From Dehalobacterium formicoaceticum (GTDB lineage: Bacteria > Bacillota > Dehalobacteriia > Dehalobacteriales > Dehalobacteriaceae), in contig NZ_CP022121.1 of NCBI RefSeq assembly GCF_002224645.1, forward strand, positions 1,184,501 through 1,248,500: a stretch of DNA of 64,000 nt. The letters run 5' to 3'. Every line of letters begins with the position of its first letter. The first letter of the stretch is position 1. Shown here piece after piece: positions 18,121-26,067 of this stretch. A program made the position numbers and the translations under genes. The notes below the pieces were generated by a model. The model was not told the DNA's origin. It saw nothing but the letters and a program-made list of their open reading frames with translations, and did no database searches.

Positions 18121-19878
18121 ATGCTTGATCCAGTAGAATTTAAAGATTGGCAGATTGCTGAAGAAGCAGAAAAATCAATGCTTTCTCCGGAACAATGGAG
18201 AGATAAATTGGGTCTCACCAATGAGGAGCTTATTCCTTATGGCAAAACACCTAAATTAGACTTTATCAAAATTATGGATAGATTAAAAGATCGTCCTAAT
18301 GGCAAATTTATTGAAGTAACAGCAATTACACCCACTCCCTTGGGAGAAGGAAAATCCACCACTTCTTTAGGCTTAATCGAAGGTTTAGGCAAAAGGGGGA
18401 TGAATGTAGGCGGTTGTCTGCGTCAGCCTTCCGGCGGACCTACCATGAATGTAAAGGGAACTGCTGCAGGCGGCGGGAACGCTTTGTTGATTCCGATGAC
18501 TGAATTCTCCTTAGGGTTAACCGGTGATATCAATGATATCCAAAATGCTCATAACCTCTGTATGGTTGCTTTAAATGCCAGAATGCAGCATGAAGCTAAT
18601 TATTCTGATGAAGAATTGGCAAAACGCAACTTAAAGAGATTGGACATTGATCCCAAAAGAGTTGAAATGGGTTGGGTCATGGACTTTGCTGCTCAGGGAC
18701 TCCGTAATATTATTATGGGTCTTGGCGGCAAAAGAGATGGTTTCATGATGTCCTCCAAATTTGCCATTACCGTTAGTTCTGAATTAATGGCTATTTTAGC
18801 TGTTGCTACCGACTTAAAAGACCTGCGGGAAAGAATCTCCAATATGATCGTCGCCTATGATAAATATGGCAATTATGTTACTGCCGGTGATTTGGAAGTA
18901 GACGGCGCCATGGCAGCATTCATGAGAAACACCATTAATCCTACTCTTTGCTATACAGTTGAACACCAACCGGTATTGGTTCATGCCGGTCCTTTTGCTA
19001 ACATTGCCATCGGACAATCCTCCATCATTGGAGACCGTGTTGGACTTAAGATGTTTGACTATCATGTAACAGAGAGCGGTTTTGCTGCTGATATCGGATT
19101 TGAAAAGTTCTGGAACGTAAAGACTCGCTTAAGCGGCCTGGAGGCTAATGTTTCCGTATTAGTTGCCACAATCCGTGCTTTGAAGATGCATGGGGGCGGC
19201 CCGGCAGTTGTTCCCGGACGGCCGATTCCCGAAGAATATACCAAACAGAACATGGCATTAGTGGAAAAAGGCTGTGAAAACCTGCTCCATCACATGAAGA
19301 ATATCAAGAAATCCGGCATTAATCCGGTGGTTTGCATCAACAGCTTTGCCACTGATACCAAAGAAGAAATTGCTCTGGTTAAGAAAATCGTTGAAGAAGC
19401 CGGCGGACGCTGCGCATTGTCTGAACACTGGAAATATGGCGGAGACGGTGCGCTGGAATTAGCTGATGCAGTTATGGATGCTTGTAAAGAACCTGTGGAC
19501 TTCAAATATCTCTATCCCTTGGATATGCCTTTGCGTCAACGGGTTGATATCATTGCCAGAGAAGTATACGGTGCTGATGGTGTGGATTGGACTCCTGATG
19601 CTGAAGCAAAAGCAAAAGCCTTTGAAGCAGATCCTAAGTTCAATGATTTCCAAACCATGATGGTAAAATCCCATCTCAGCTTAAGCCACGATCCCACATT
19701 GAAAGGTGTGCCCAAGAATTGGAGATTGCCGATTCGTGACGTACTGGTATACGGCGGTGCTAAATTTATTTGTCCTATGGCCGGTGGAATTTCCATGATG
19801 CCGGGTACCGGTTCAGATCCCGGATTCCGAAGAATTGATGTAGATGTGAATACCGGTAAAGTGAGCGGCTTATTCTAA
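18121..19878 (+). CDS. fhs: Formate-tetrahydrofolate ligase
   Basis: Fhs makes 10-formyl-THF from formate, THF and ATP, the second step of the methyl branch of the Wood-Ljungdahl pathway in acetogens; it can run in reverse when methyl groups are oxidised. The 585 residues include the P-loop [16 protein letters not shown] (71 on) and [20 protein letters not shown], and end with [23 protein letters not shown] at 18121 follows AAAGGGGCGG; an in-frame ATG at 18094 lacks a site. Here it would connect methyl groups from the amine cluster downstream to formate metabolism. Confidence 0.97.
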   Translation: MLDPVEFKDWQIAEEAEKSMLSPEQWRDKLGLTNEELIPYGKTPKLDFIKIMDRLKDRPNGKFIEVTAITPTPLGEGKSTTSLGLIEGLGKRGMNVGGCLRQPSGGPTMNVKGTAAGGGNALLIPMTEFSLGLTGDINDIQNAHNLCMVALNARMQHEANYSDEELAKRNLKRLDIDPKRVEMGWVMDFAAQGLRNIIMGLGGKRDGFMMSSKFAITVSSELMAILAVATDLKDLRERISNMIVAYDKYGNYVTAGDLEVDGAMAAFMRNTINPTLCYTVEHQPVLVHAGPFANIAIGQSSIIGDRVGLKMFDYHVTESGFAADIGFEKFWNVKTRLSGLEANVSVLVATIRALKMHGGGPAVVPGRPIPEEYTKQNMALVEKGCENLLHHMKNIKKSGINPVVCINSFATDTKEEIALVKKIVEEAGGRCALSEHWKYGGDGALELADAVMDACKEPVDFKYLYPLDMPLRQRVDIIAREVYGADGVDWTPDAEAKAKAFEADPKFNDFQTMMVKSHLSLSHDPTLKGVPKNWRLPIRDVLVYGGAKFICPMAGGISMMPGTGSDPGFRRIDVDVNTGKVSGLF

Positions 19879-19930
19879 AATTAAAACGATTTGATATATT
19901 TCCCTTTTAATGGGAAAATATGAGACGGAA

Positions 19931-19964
19931 AGAGCCTTAATCATGGGATTAAGGCTCTTTTTTT
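19931..19964 (+). terminator. Rho-independent terminator after fhs
   Basis: A perfect 12-pair stem, AGAGCCTTAATC with GATTAAGGCTCT, around ATGG is followed by seven T. It isolates fhs from the downstream pylD unit. Confidence 0.93.
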
Positions 19965-20000
19965 ACAGAAATGATCATTATCGTTAGAAGGAGTGGACCT

Positions 20001-20806
20001 ATGACACGCTTAGTAGAAAATGATATCGCCGGTTTAGAACGTGAACTTGATGTTTATGAAGAAGAACTTCTCAAAAAACAGGTTTGAATTTATCGGAAGT
20101 TGCTTGTGCCGGAGGGAATATTACCATTCATGATCTTCGGAAGGCAGCACAAAGCTATCGCGTTGCAGTGGTTCCGATTACATCGGGAGAAGGCGTGATT
20201 GGAGGTTTTACTCAATTTGTCGCAAGCATTATCAGAAAAATGGGTTTTCAGGCAACGGTGACAGAGGAAACAGACGTTGCCGGGTTTTATGAAGGGGTAT
20301 GCCAAGAAAACGAGATCATCTTTATGGCGGATGACAAGAAATTTATTGCTTTGAATCTGCGCACGAAAAAAGTGATTGACAATGGATATGGAACAGGCAG
20401 AGGTTTTGGGGCTGCTCTCGCCGGCATGGCTGATGGCTTGGCAGGACGAGAGGTTCTGGTCATTGGTTTTGGACCGGTAGGATCCAGTGCCGCAGAATAT
20501 CTTTTGGAATCTGGAGCTAAGGTTGCTGTCTATGATCAAAATGAATTGAGGATGAAAGAAACTAAGAAGGATATGAAACAGGAACCCAACTTGAAACAGG
20601 CATTGAAAATATATGATTTTCTGATTGATGCCACTCCGGAGGGCGAATTTATCTCACCGGAGGATTTGACCGATCAAGCAATGATTGCTGCACCGGGTAT
20701 TCCTCTGGGTCTTAATGCACAGGCCTTTGAGAAATATCGGGACAGAGTTATCCACGATCCCCTGCAAATCGGAGTTGCCACCATGCTTGCTTTAGCGGTG
20801 GGATAA
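20001..20806 (+). CDS. pylD: Pyrrolysine biosynthesis protein PylD, frame break near 20074-20083
   Basis: PylD is the NAD-dependent oxidase that closes the pyrroline ring in the last step of pyrrolysine synthesis. Family signatures are VAVVPITSGEGVIGGFTQF, IIFMADDKKFIALNL, the Rossmann motif VLVIGFGPVGSSAAEYL, IAAPGIPLGLN, and HDPLQIGVATML near the end. ATG at 20001 follows AGAAGGAG and encodes MTRLVENDIAGLEREL before a stop; the frame resumes with KTGLNLSEVACAG if one A is added to the A6 run at 20074-20079. The full product would be about 268 residues. PylS, PylB, PylC and tRNA-Pyl are not in the window. Identification is from remembered family motifs, not a search. Confidence 0.82.
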
Positions 20807-20863
20807 TTTAAATGCACTTCAATAATCATCAATTGGCATGTTTAGAAAAAAGGAGGGATTGGG

Positions 20864-22123
20864 ATGGAGAATATTTCATTGGGATACGGAAATGGGTCGC
20901 AAACCGTGCAGATTCCTGAAGAAAACTTATTAGGCTGTTTAAAACCCCAAAACAAGCCTGCAGAGATCCCAGGGGAAGAGATGATTAAAAAGGCGTTGGC
21001 AAATCCCATCGGGACCGCACCTTTAGGTAAAATCGTCGCGCCAGGAGAGCGGGTTGCGATTATCATTAGTGATATCACGAGACCTTGTCCCAGTTTTCTG
21101 CTCCTGCCACCGGTATTGGAAGAACTAAATCAGGCAGGAGTAAAAGATGAGGATATTACCATCGTATCCGGATTAGGAGTGCATCGGCCTCATACGGCCG
21201 AGGAAATGAAAAAATTGGTAGGACCTCAGGTTTATGAACGTTTTAACTGCATCGATTCCTATGGCGGGGAAGGGGATTTTATCCAGGTGGGACAAAGCCG
21301 GATTGGAACTCCTTTTCAGGTTTTTCGACCTGTGGCAGAGGCTGCAAAACGAATATGCTTAGGTAACATCGATTACCATTATTTTGCCGGTTATAGCGGC
21401 GGGGTAAAAGCCCTGGTGCCGGGGGTGTGTACGCGAGCTACCATTCAGGCAAATCACCGGATGATGCTCCATCCCAAGGCAAAAGTGGGAATTATTGAAG
21501 GAAATCCCGTCCGGGCGGATATGGAGGAAGTGATAAATTACCTGTCCATCGATTTTATTCTCAACGTGGTTCTGGATGAAGAAAAGAACCTGATGGCGGC
21601 GGTGGCTGGGGATTTTATCCAAGCCCATCGGGCAGGATGCAAAATACTTGATCAAGCATATCGTCTGCCGATCCGTGAGTTAGCAGATATTGTGGTTACA
21701 AGCCCTCATGGTTTTCCCAAAGATATTAATGTCTACCAGGCACAAAAAGCATTAGATAATGCCAGATGGGCGGCAAAGGCGGGGGGAATTATTATTCTTG
21801 TGGCAGAATGCGGGGAAGGTTTGGGAGAGAGCACGTTTAGCCGCTGGATTGAGGAGGCGCATCGTCCCCAGGATGTTTTGAAACGCATCGCCCAGGATTT
21901 TCAATTGGGAGGCCATAAGGCTGCAGCAATTGCCGATATGGCAGAGCAATTCCGGATTTTCCTCGTTTCCACCTTGCCGGAAAAGACGGTACATAAATTA
22001 TTTATGGAGCCTTTTCAGGAAGCAAATCAGGCTTTACAAGAAGCATTGCGCATCAAGGGAAGGGAAGCAAAAATTTGGGTGATGCCTACCGGTGGTACTA
22101 CTTTGCCTCAATTAGTTGTTTGA
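20864..22123 (+). CDS. larA: LarA-family nickel-pincer racemase-like protein
   Basis: LarA is lactate racemase, using a nickel-pincer nucleotide bound to a lysine; many relatives act on other 2-hydroxyacids. The 419-residue protein keeps the key pattern: SDITRP (Asp70, Arg73), GLGVHRPH (His107), NIDYHYFAGYSGGVKALVPG with His172 and the cofactor lysine Lys182. ATG follows AAAGGAGGGATTGGG. The cofactor-making larB, larC and larE genes are not nearby, so the true substrate and cofactor supply are open. It may be co-transcribed with pylD (57-base gap). Confidence 0.85.
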   Translation: MENISLGYGNGSQTVQIPEENLLGCLKPQNKPAEIPGEEMIKKALANPIGTAPLGKIVAPGERVAIIISDITRPCPSFLLLPPVLEELNQAGVKDEDITIVSGLGVHRPHTAEEMKKLVGPQVYERFNCIDSYGGEGDFIQVGQSRIGTPFQVFRPVAEAAKRICLGNIDYHYFAGYSGGVKALVPGVCTRATIQANHRMMLHPKAKVGIIEGNPVRADMEEVINYLSIDFILNVVLDEEKNLMAAVAGDFIQAHRAGCKILDQAYRLPIRELADIVVTSPHGFPKDINVYQAQKALDNARWAAKAGGIIILVAECGEGLGESTFSRWIEEAHRPQDVLKRIAQDFQLGGHKAAAIADMAEQFRIFLVSTLPEKTVHKLFMEPFQEANQALQEALRIKGREAKIWVMPTGGTTLPQLVV

Positions 22124-22184
22124 ATAATTCCTTAAATGGATTTGATGCATCGCCAACAAGATTTTAATGGTGGGTAAATTGATT

Positions 22185-22226
22185 AAAAAAGTAAAATAAG
22201 GGGCGCATAGCCCCTATTTTACTTTT
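22185..22226. terminator. Bidirectional terminator between larA and the 22.2 kb gene
   Basis: The arms AGTAAAATAAGGGGC and GCCCCTATTTTACT pair with one bulged A around GCATA, with an A-run before and a T-run after. It can stop transcription from both convergent sides. Confidence 0.88.
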
Positions 22227-22513
22227 TATTCTTCTTCCATGTAAGCTTCAGGAAAGTCGCAGACCCCTTTATTTGCCGTGGTGTTGTTTGCCAAAGCATT
22301 GATTACAGCAGCAATGGCTTTTTCTTTGACAGCTGATGCCAGAATCAAACATCTGAATAACTCAATCTTCTCCTCAACACAACGTCTGTTGTCATGCTTC
22401 AGCTCGTCCAAAACGCAGCAGACAAAGTCCGCCATACACTGGGCAATCTCAGCCTCAGCTTGGGCAATTTCTGAGAAAGCATTTTCCTTGTATCTGTTTG
22501 GGTTGTAGGTCAA
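22226..22513 (-). CDS. Small acidic Cys-containing protein (possible amber-linked second half)
   Basis: I do not recognise this family. From TTG at 22513, which has AGGAG ten bases upstream, it encodes 95 residues with ECMADF-like helix text (AQCMADFVCCVLDELK) and RCLILASAVKEKAIAAVINA. It resembles the upstream protein (22604-23023), where KFIQASADKEKALASSL occupies the same place, so the two are likely paralogous. The frame is open upstream through 31 codons to the TAG that ends the upstream gene, in the same frame, so read-through would fuse them. It ends in a bidirectional terminator. Confidence 0.65.
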   Translation of the reverse strand: MTYNPNRYKENAFSEIAQAEAEIAQCMADFVCCVLDELKHDNRRCVEEKIELFRCLILASAVKEKAIAAVINALANNTTANKGVCDFPEAYMEEE

Positions 22514-22603
22514 CTTAAACACGCTCCTATATTTTTTTATTTTATCAGACGGATCCATGGCTCCGTCTAACATTTTTGGCTCGGAAAATGGTGGTTGCAG
22601 ATG

Positions 22604-23023
22604 CTATACTTCCTCGTCCGGTTCATGGTCCAAATCGGTATGTTCAGGTGTGCATTTTGTATGTTCATGTACGCATTTTTTTTCAGGGCAGCCTGGTTTT
22701 TTTGATGCTGCCAGAGAACTGGCGAGGGCCTTTTCTTTATCAGCACTGGCTTGAATAAATTTTGCCGCAAGGGTAACAATGTCTGTCAAATCATCCAGGT
22801 TTCGGGCACAATCAATTTCTTTTGACAGGCGCCGGACCACCTCACAGAAAAAGTTTCCTTCGCATTGAATGACGGTTCTCAGGTCCACGTCTTTTTTTTC
22901 CTGTTTCACCTGAGTTTGAGGGACTTCACAGGGAATATTAATTCCTGCGTCTAAACCTGGATCAAGGTTTTCATTCTGAACTTCATCCCGATAATAGTAT
23001 CTTGCTTTCCGGCGTCTACGCAT
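22604..23023 (-). CDS. Small basic/acidic hypothetical protein ending in TAG
   Basis: This 139-residue product has an Arg-rich N-terminus (MRRRRKARYYYRDEV), a central helical part with scattered cysteines (CEGNFFCEVVRRLSKEIDC), then KFIQASADKEKALASSLAA, and a Cys/His/acid-rich tail with CPEKKCVHEHTKCTPEH. ATG at 23023 follows TAAGGAGGATCATAAAA, a strong site. It is related to the gene just downstream. The charge pattern would suit a spore-coat-type or metal-binding protein, but this is speculation. The stop is TAG, uncommon in this window. Confidence 0.7.
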   Translation of the reverse strand: MRRRRKARYYYRDEVQNENLDPGLDAGINIPCEVPQTQVKQEKKDVDLRTVIQCEGNFFCEVVRRLSKEIDCARNLDDLTDIVTLAAKFIQASADKEKALASSLAASKKPGCPEKKCVHEHTKCTPEHTDLDHEPDEEV

Positions 23024-23182
23024 TTTTATGATCCTCCTTAAGAGCGGTGAGGAGAAAGCCCGTTTCCATTTCTGATATATAATATTATTGGTTCGTCCGG
23101 AAGGTGCCAGGTTATCCGACTTTTTTTGCATGAGATGATAATATTTTGGGAGAATAGTATTATCATGGGCAGGAGGCAGGGT

Positions 23183-23977
23183 ATGTTTGGTTTGTTGTAT
23201 ACAGGGGACTTCTATCAATCGCAAACTGAATATCTGGTGGCCAGCACCTCAACGTATTTAGATCTATGCTATCAAAGCGCTTGTGCCATCTATGAATTGG
23301 CTTGGGAGAGCAAGGAATTACTGAAAACCAGGTGTTCTGAGCCGGAGAGACTTCCCATAGATCAGGTCTTAGATGAAAACATGGGAGCCAGGTATGAGGA
23401 ATTGGCCATGCATTCCTGTACGACCAAGCTTTATGTCACCTTTTCCTTAGAATCTTTCATCAATTCCTTGATCCCTTATTTGATTAATCAGAGAATTTTA
23501 ATTCATGTGGATGACGAAGTGAGAGATCTTGTTCTGCACAATATGAGCCGTTTATATGATCGGCTTAGTACTTTGGATAAATGGGAAGAGGTGGCCCAAC
23601 AGTTTGGCCGGAAAAAACTGAATAAATATAGTGTCCTTTGGAAGAAAGTTTGCCGTCTCTATCGTTATCGGGATAGTATGGTACATGACAAACCGGTTTT
23701 TATTTTACGCAGCGGAGATGCCGTTCGCGTAAAACGCGGCATGCTTGCTCAGGTACAGAAAGAAGAAATTGAGCCCATGACCATCGCCCAATATATGAAT
23801 GATGCTTATCAGGCTTGCAAGGCCCATGATGATATCATTCAAAAAATTTACGATATTCTTAGTGTGGAAAAAGAAGGGGAGCAAGCGATTTTTATATTAC
23901 CAAGGAATTATCATCGTAAAATAAAAAATATTATTAAAAAGATCGAGGATTTGGAGCAGGAGATTAGCCAGGACTGA
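23183..23977 (+). CDS. Hypothetical protein with HEPN-like R-x4-H motif
   Basis: I do not recognise the family. The 264-residue protein is mostly helical by composition, with no signal peptide or membrane span. Residues around RYRDSMVHDKP contain R-D-S-M-V-H, which matches the R-x4-6-H motif of HEPN domains, found in RNases of toxin and defence systems and in non-catalytic helical proteins. The C-terminal end is coiled-coil-like (KIKNIIKKIEDLEQEI). ATG at 23183 follows AGGAGG at good spacing; an upstream in-frame ATG at 23126 has none. It stands alone, divergent from the two small proteins. Confidence 0.6.
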   Translation: MFGLLYTGDFYQSQTEYLVASTSTYLDLCYQSACAIYELAWESKELLKTRCSEPERLPIDQVLDENMGARYEELAMHSCTTKLYVTFSLESFINSLIPYLINQRILIHVDDEVRDLVLHNMSRLYDRLSTLDKWEEVAQQFGRKKLNKYSVLWKKVCRLYRYRDSMVHDKPVFILRSGDAVRVKRGMLAQVQKEEIEPMTIAQYMNDAYQACKAHDDIIQKIYDILSVEKEGEQAIFILPRNYHRKIKNIIKKIEDLEQEISQD

Positions 23978-24083
23978 TGAAAAGATCAATTATAAAGGAA
24001 ATTTGAGTTTGATGTAGAACTTATCTAAGTTAGGGAGAACTTTATTGTTGATTGTTAAAATTTTTTAAAATGGGGTGGCTGGA

Positions 24084-25880
24084 ATGGAAGAAAAATTCAA
24101 AATCTTATTTTTGCCGGATGATAAAGAATTCGAGGTGACCGCAGGTATAAGTGTTTTACAGGCTGCCGGAATGGCAGGCGTGGAATTAGATGGTCCTTGC
24201 GGTGGTAATGGGACCTGTGGAAAATGCCGGGTACGTGTTATGAAAGAACAGGGCGGTGCTCAGTGGGCCTTGGCCTGCAAGACGATCATTGATCGGGATA
24301 TGACCGTAGAGATCCCACAGTTAGAGGTGTCTGTACATCGGAAAAATGAGCTGACTTTGGCAGACCTCAATGTCCAAATTGATTCCGGCATTAGTGCCAA
24401 GGTCGTTACCGTAAGTAAACCTTCTCTGGAAAATCAGCATCCGGATGCTAAACGTTTTTTAATTGCTATGGATAATGATACCTTGGAGCTTGGCACAGAA
24501 GTCCTGCGTGCTTTACCAAAAACAGTGCGGGATAAAGAAGCAAAAGGTATGGTGACAGCCATTCTTTGTGGAAATAAGGTTTTGGCTGTGGAGGCAGGAG
24601 ACACATCCCAAAGGCTTTACGGGATCGCAGTAGATATTGGGACCACCTCTGTGGTGGTGGCATTGATGGATCTAAGATCAGGAGAAACGGTGGCCATCGC
24701 TTCTGCCGGCAATCCCCAAACTACTTTTGGGGCGGATGTCATTGCCCGTATTGAGCATGTGATGAATAACGAGGATGGATTGGAAGTATTAAATCGGCGG
24801 GTGATTAAGACCATTAACCGCCTCACTGAGAAATTAGCCCAAGATATTGGGATCACACCCATGGAGATATATCAAATGACCATGGTGGGGAATACTACCA
24901 TGAGCCATCTCTTTATGAAGATTGATCCTACTTATTTGGCGGTATCGCCTTTTATTCCCGTTGTTTCCGAAAGAGTTTGGTTCGAAGCCAGGGAATTAAA
25001 CATTGAGATCGCCCCCCAAGCACCGGTTTATGTTACCCCCAGTGTTGCCGGGTATGTAGGAGGAGACACCATTGGTGTGATTATGTCCACTGACATTTAT
25101 CAGAAAAAAGGGATCTATTTGGCTATCGATATCGGAACCAACGGAGAACTGGTACTGTCCCGGGATGGGGAAATGGCTTCATGCTCCACGGCGGCAGGGC
25201 CGGCCTTTGAAGGAGCCCAAATTAAATTCGGGATGCGAGCTGCCGATGGGGCGATTGAAAAGGTCACCATTTTGGAGAACGGCGAAGTGGAGATTGGCGT
25301 GATTGGCAATCAGCCTCCCAAGGGAATTTGCGGATCCGGTCTGATGGACGTTGTCTCTGAAATGGCCCGGGCGGGCGTGATTGACTCCACGGGTCGTTTA
25401 TGCACCGCAGAAAATCCCGGAGATCTTCCCCCTGCATTGCAGAAACGGTTAGGCTCTAATGAAGAATACGGCCCCTACTTCATTCTCTCTTTTGCTGAAG
25501 ATAATATGGGAGAAGAAGTGGTCCTTACTCAGAAAGACGTTCGGGAGCTTCAGCTGGCGAAGGCTGCATTGGCCGCGGGAATTCAGGTGTTGTTACAGCA
25601 CTTTAACCTGAGTGCCCAGGATCTGGACGAGGTTTTACTGGCCGGTGCCTTCGGCAGTTATATTAATAAATACAGCGCTTTAGGAATCGGGCTTCTGCCT
25701 GCGATTGATGCGAACAAAATCAATTCTGTAGGGAATGCAGCGGGAACCGGAGCCCGTATGGAATTAATTTCTCAGGAAATACGACAGGAAGCAGAAAAAG
25801 TGGCGCGCCGGGTGGAGCATTTGGAATTATCCACCAGGGCTGACTTCCAGGAATATTTTATCAATTGCTTATCGTTTTAA
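24084..25880 (+). CDS. Corrinoid protein reductive activator (RamA/RACo-like, 2Fe-2S plus ASKHA)
   Basis: Proteins of this family use ATP to re-reduce inactive Co(II) corrinoid proteins to Co(I), which keeps methyltransferase systems running. The N-terminal ferredoxin domain has the plant-type 2Fe-2S pattern CGGNGTCGKC (Cys39, 45, 48) plus Cys65. The rest is an ASKHA-type domain with two phosphate loops, VDIGTTSVVVALMDL (about 180) and LAIDIGTNGELVLS (about 345), and GICGSGLMDVVSEMARAG. The length of 598 residues fits. ATG at 24084 follows GGGGTGG. It lies upstream of the mtt cluster and is the probable activator of the MttC protein encoded there. Confidence 0.85.
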   Translation: MEEKFKILFLPDDKEFEVTAGISVLQAAGMAGVELDGPCGGNGTCGKCRVRVMKEQGGAQWALACKTIIDRDMTVEIPQLEVSVHRKNELTLADLNVQIDSGISAKVVTVSKPSLENQHPDAKRFLIAMDNDTLELGTEVLRALPKTVRDKEAKGMVTAILCGNKVLAVEAGDTSQRLYGIAVDIGTTSVVVALMDLRSGETVAIASAGNPQTTFGADVIARIEHVMNNEDGLEVLNRRVIKTINRLTEKLAQDIGITPMEIYQMTMVGNTTMSHLFMKIDPTYLAVSPFIPVVSERVWFEARELNIEIAPQAPVYVTPSVAGYVGGDTIGVIMSTDIYQKKGIYLAIDIGTNGELVLSRDGEMASCSTAAGPAFEGAQIKFGMRAADGAIEKVTILENGEVEIGVIGNQPPKGICGSGLMDVVSEMARAGVIDSTGRLCTAENPGDLPPALQKRLGSNEEYGPYFILSFAEDNMGEEVVLTQKDVRELQLAKAALAAGIQVLLQHFNLSAQDLDEVLLAGAFGSYINKYSALGIGLLPAIDANKINSVGNAAGTGARMELISQEIRQEAEKVARRVEHLELSTRADFQEYFINCLSF

Positions 25881-25907
25881 ATAAGTCCAGACTTGTGAGC
25901 GCTGACA

Positions 25908-25936
25908 TGTCATTGGTTTTTTAAAAACGAATGACA
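25908..25936. promoter_or_regulatory. 29-base imperfect palindrome, possible operator
   Basis: TGTCATT and AATGACA bracket a GTTTTTTAAAAAC-like centre; only one symmetric position mismatches. It lies between the corrinoid activator and the phosphotransferase-like gene, just before a terminator hairpin. It could be an operator or part of a compound terminator. Confidence 0.35.
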
Positions 25937-25963
25937 AGGGGGCAGAGAAATAAGGTACGTGAG

Positions 25964-25992
25964 AAGCGCAACAATTCATGTTGCGCTTTTTC
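25964..25992 (+). terminator. Rho-independent terminator after the corrinoid activator gene
   Basis: A perfect nine-pair stem, AAGCGCAAC with GTTGCGCTT, around AATTCAT is followed by a T-rich run. It shows that the corrinoid activator gene and the next gene are separate units. Confidence 0.85.
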
Positions 25993-26067
25993 CTCATCCA
26001 ACAACATGAGATATCTGCTCATGGAATTAGATCGATCATTCTAGGGGATTATCGGGAGGAAAGAGTA

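Noticed and set aside
18000-21000. tRNA-Pyl, pylS, pylB or pylC near pylD
   Set aside because: No CUA-anticodon tRNA fold or matching proteins were found; the spacers are too short for them.
25978-26067. Longer start for the phosphotransferase-like gene at 25978
   Set aside because: This start lies inside a terminator hairpin and has no ribosome binding site; ATG 26068 has one.
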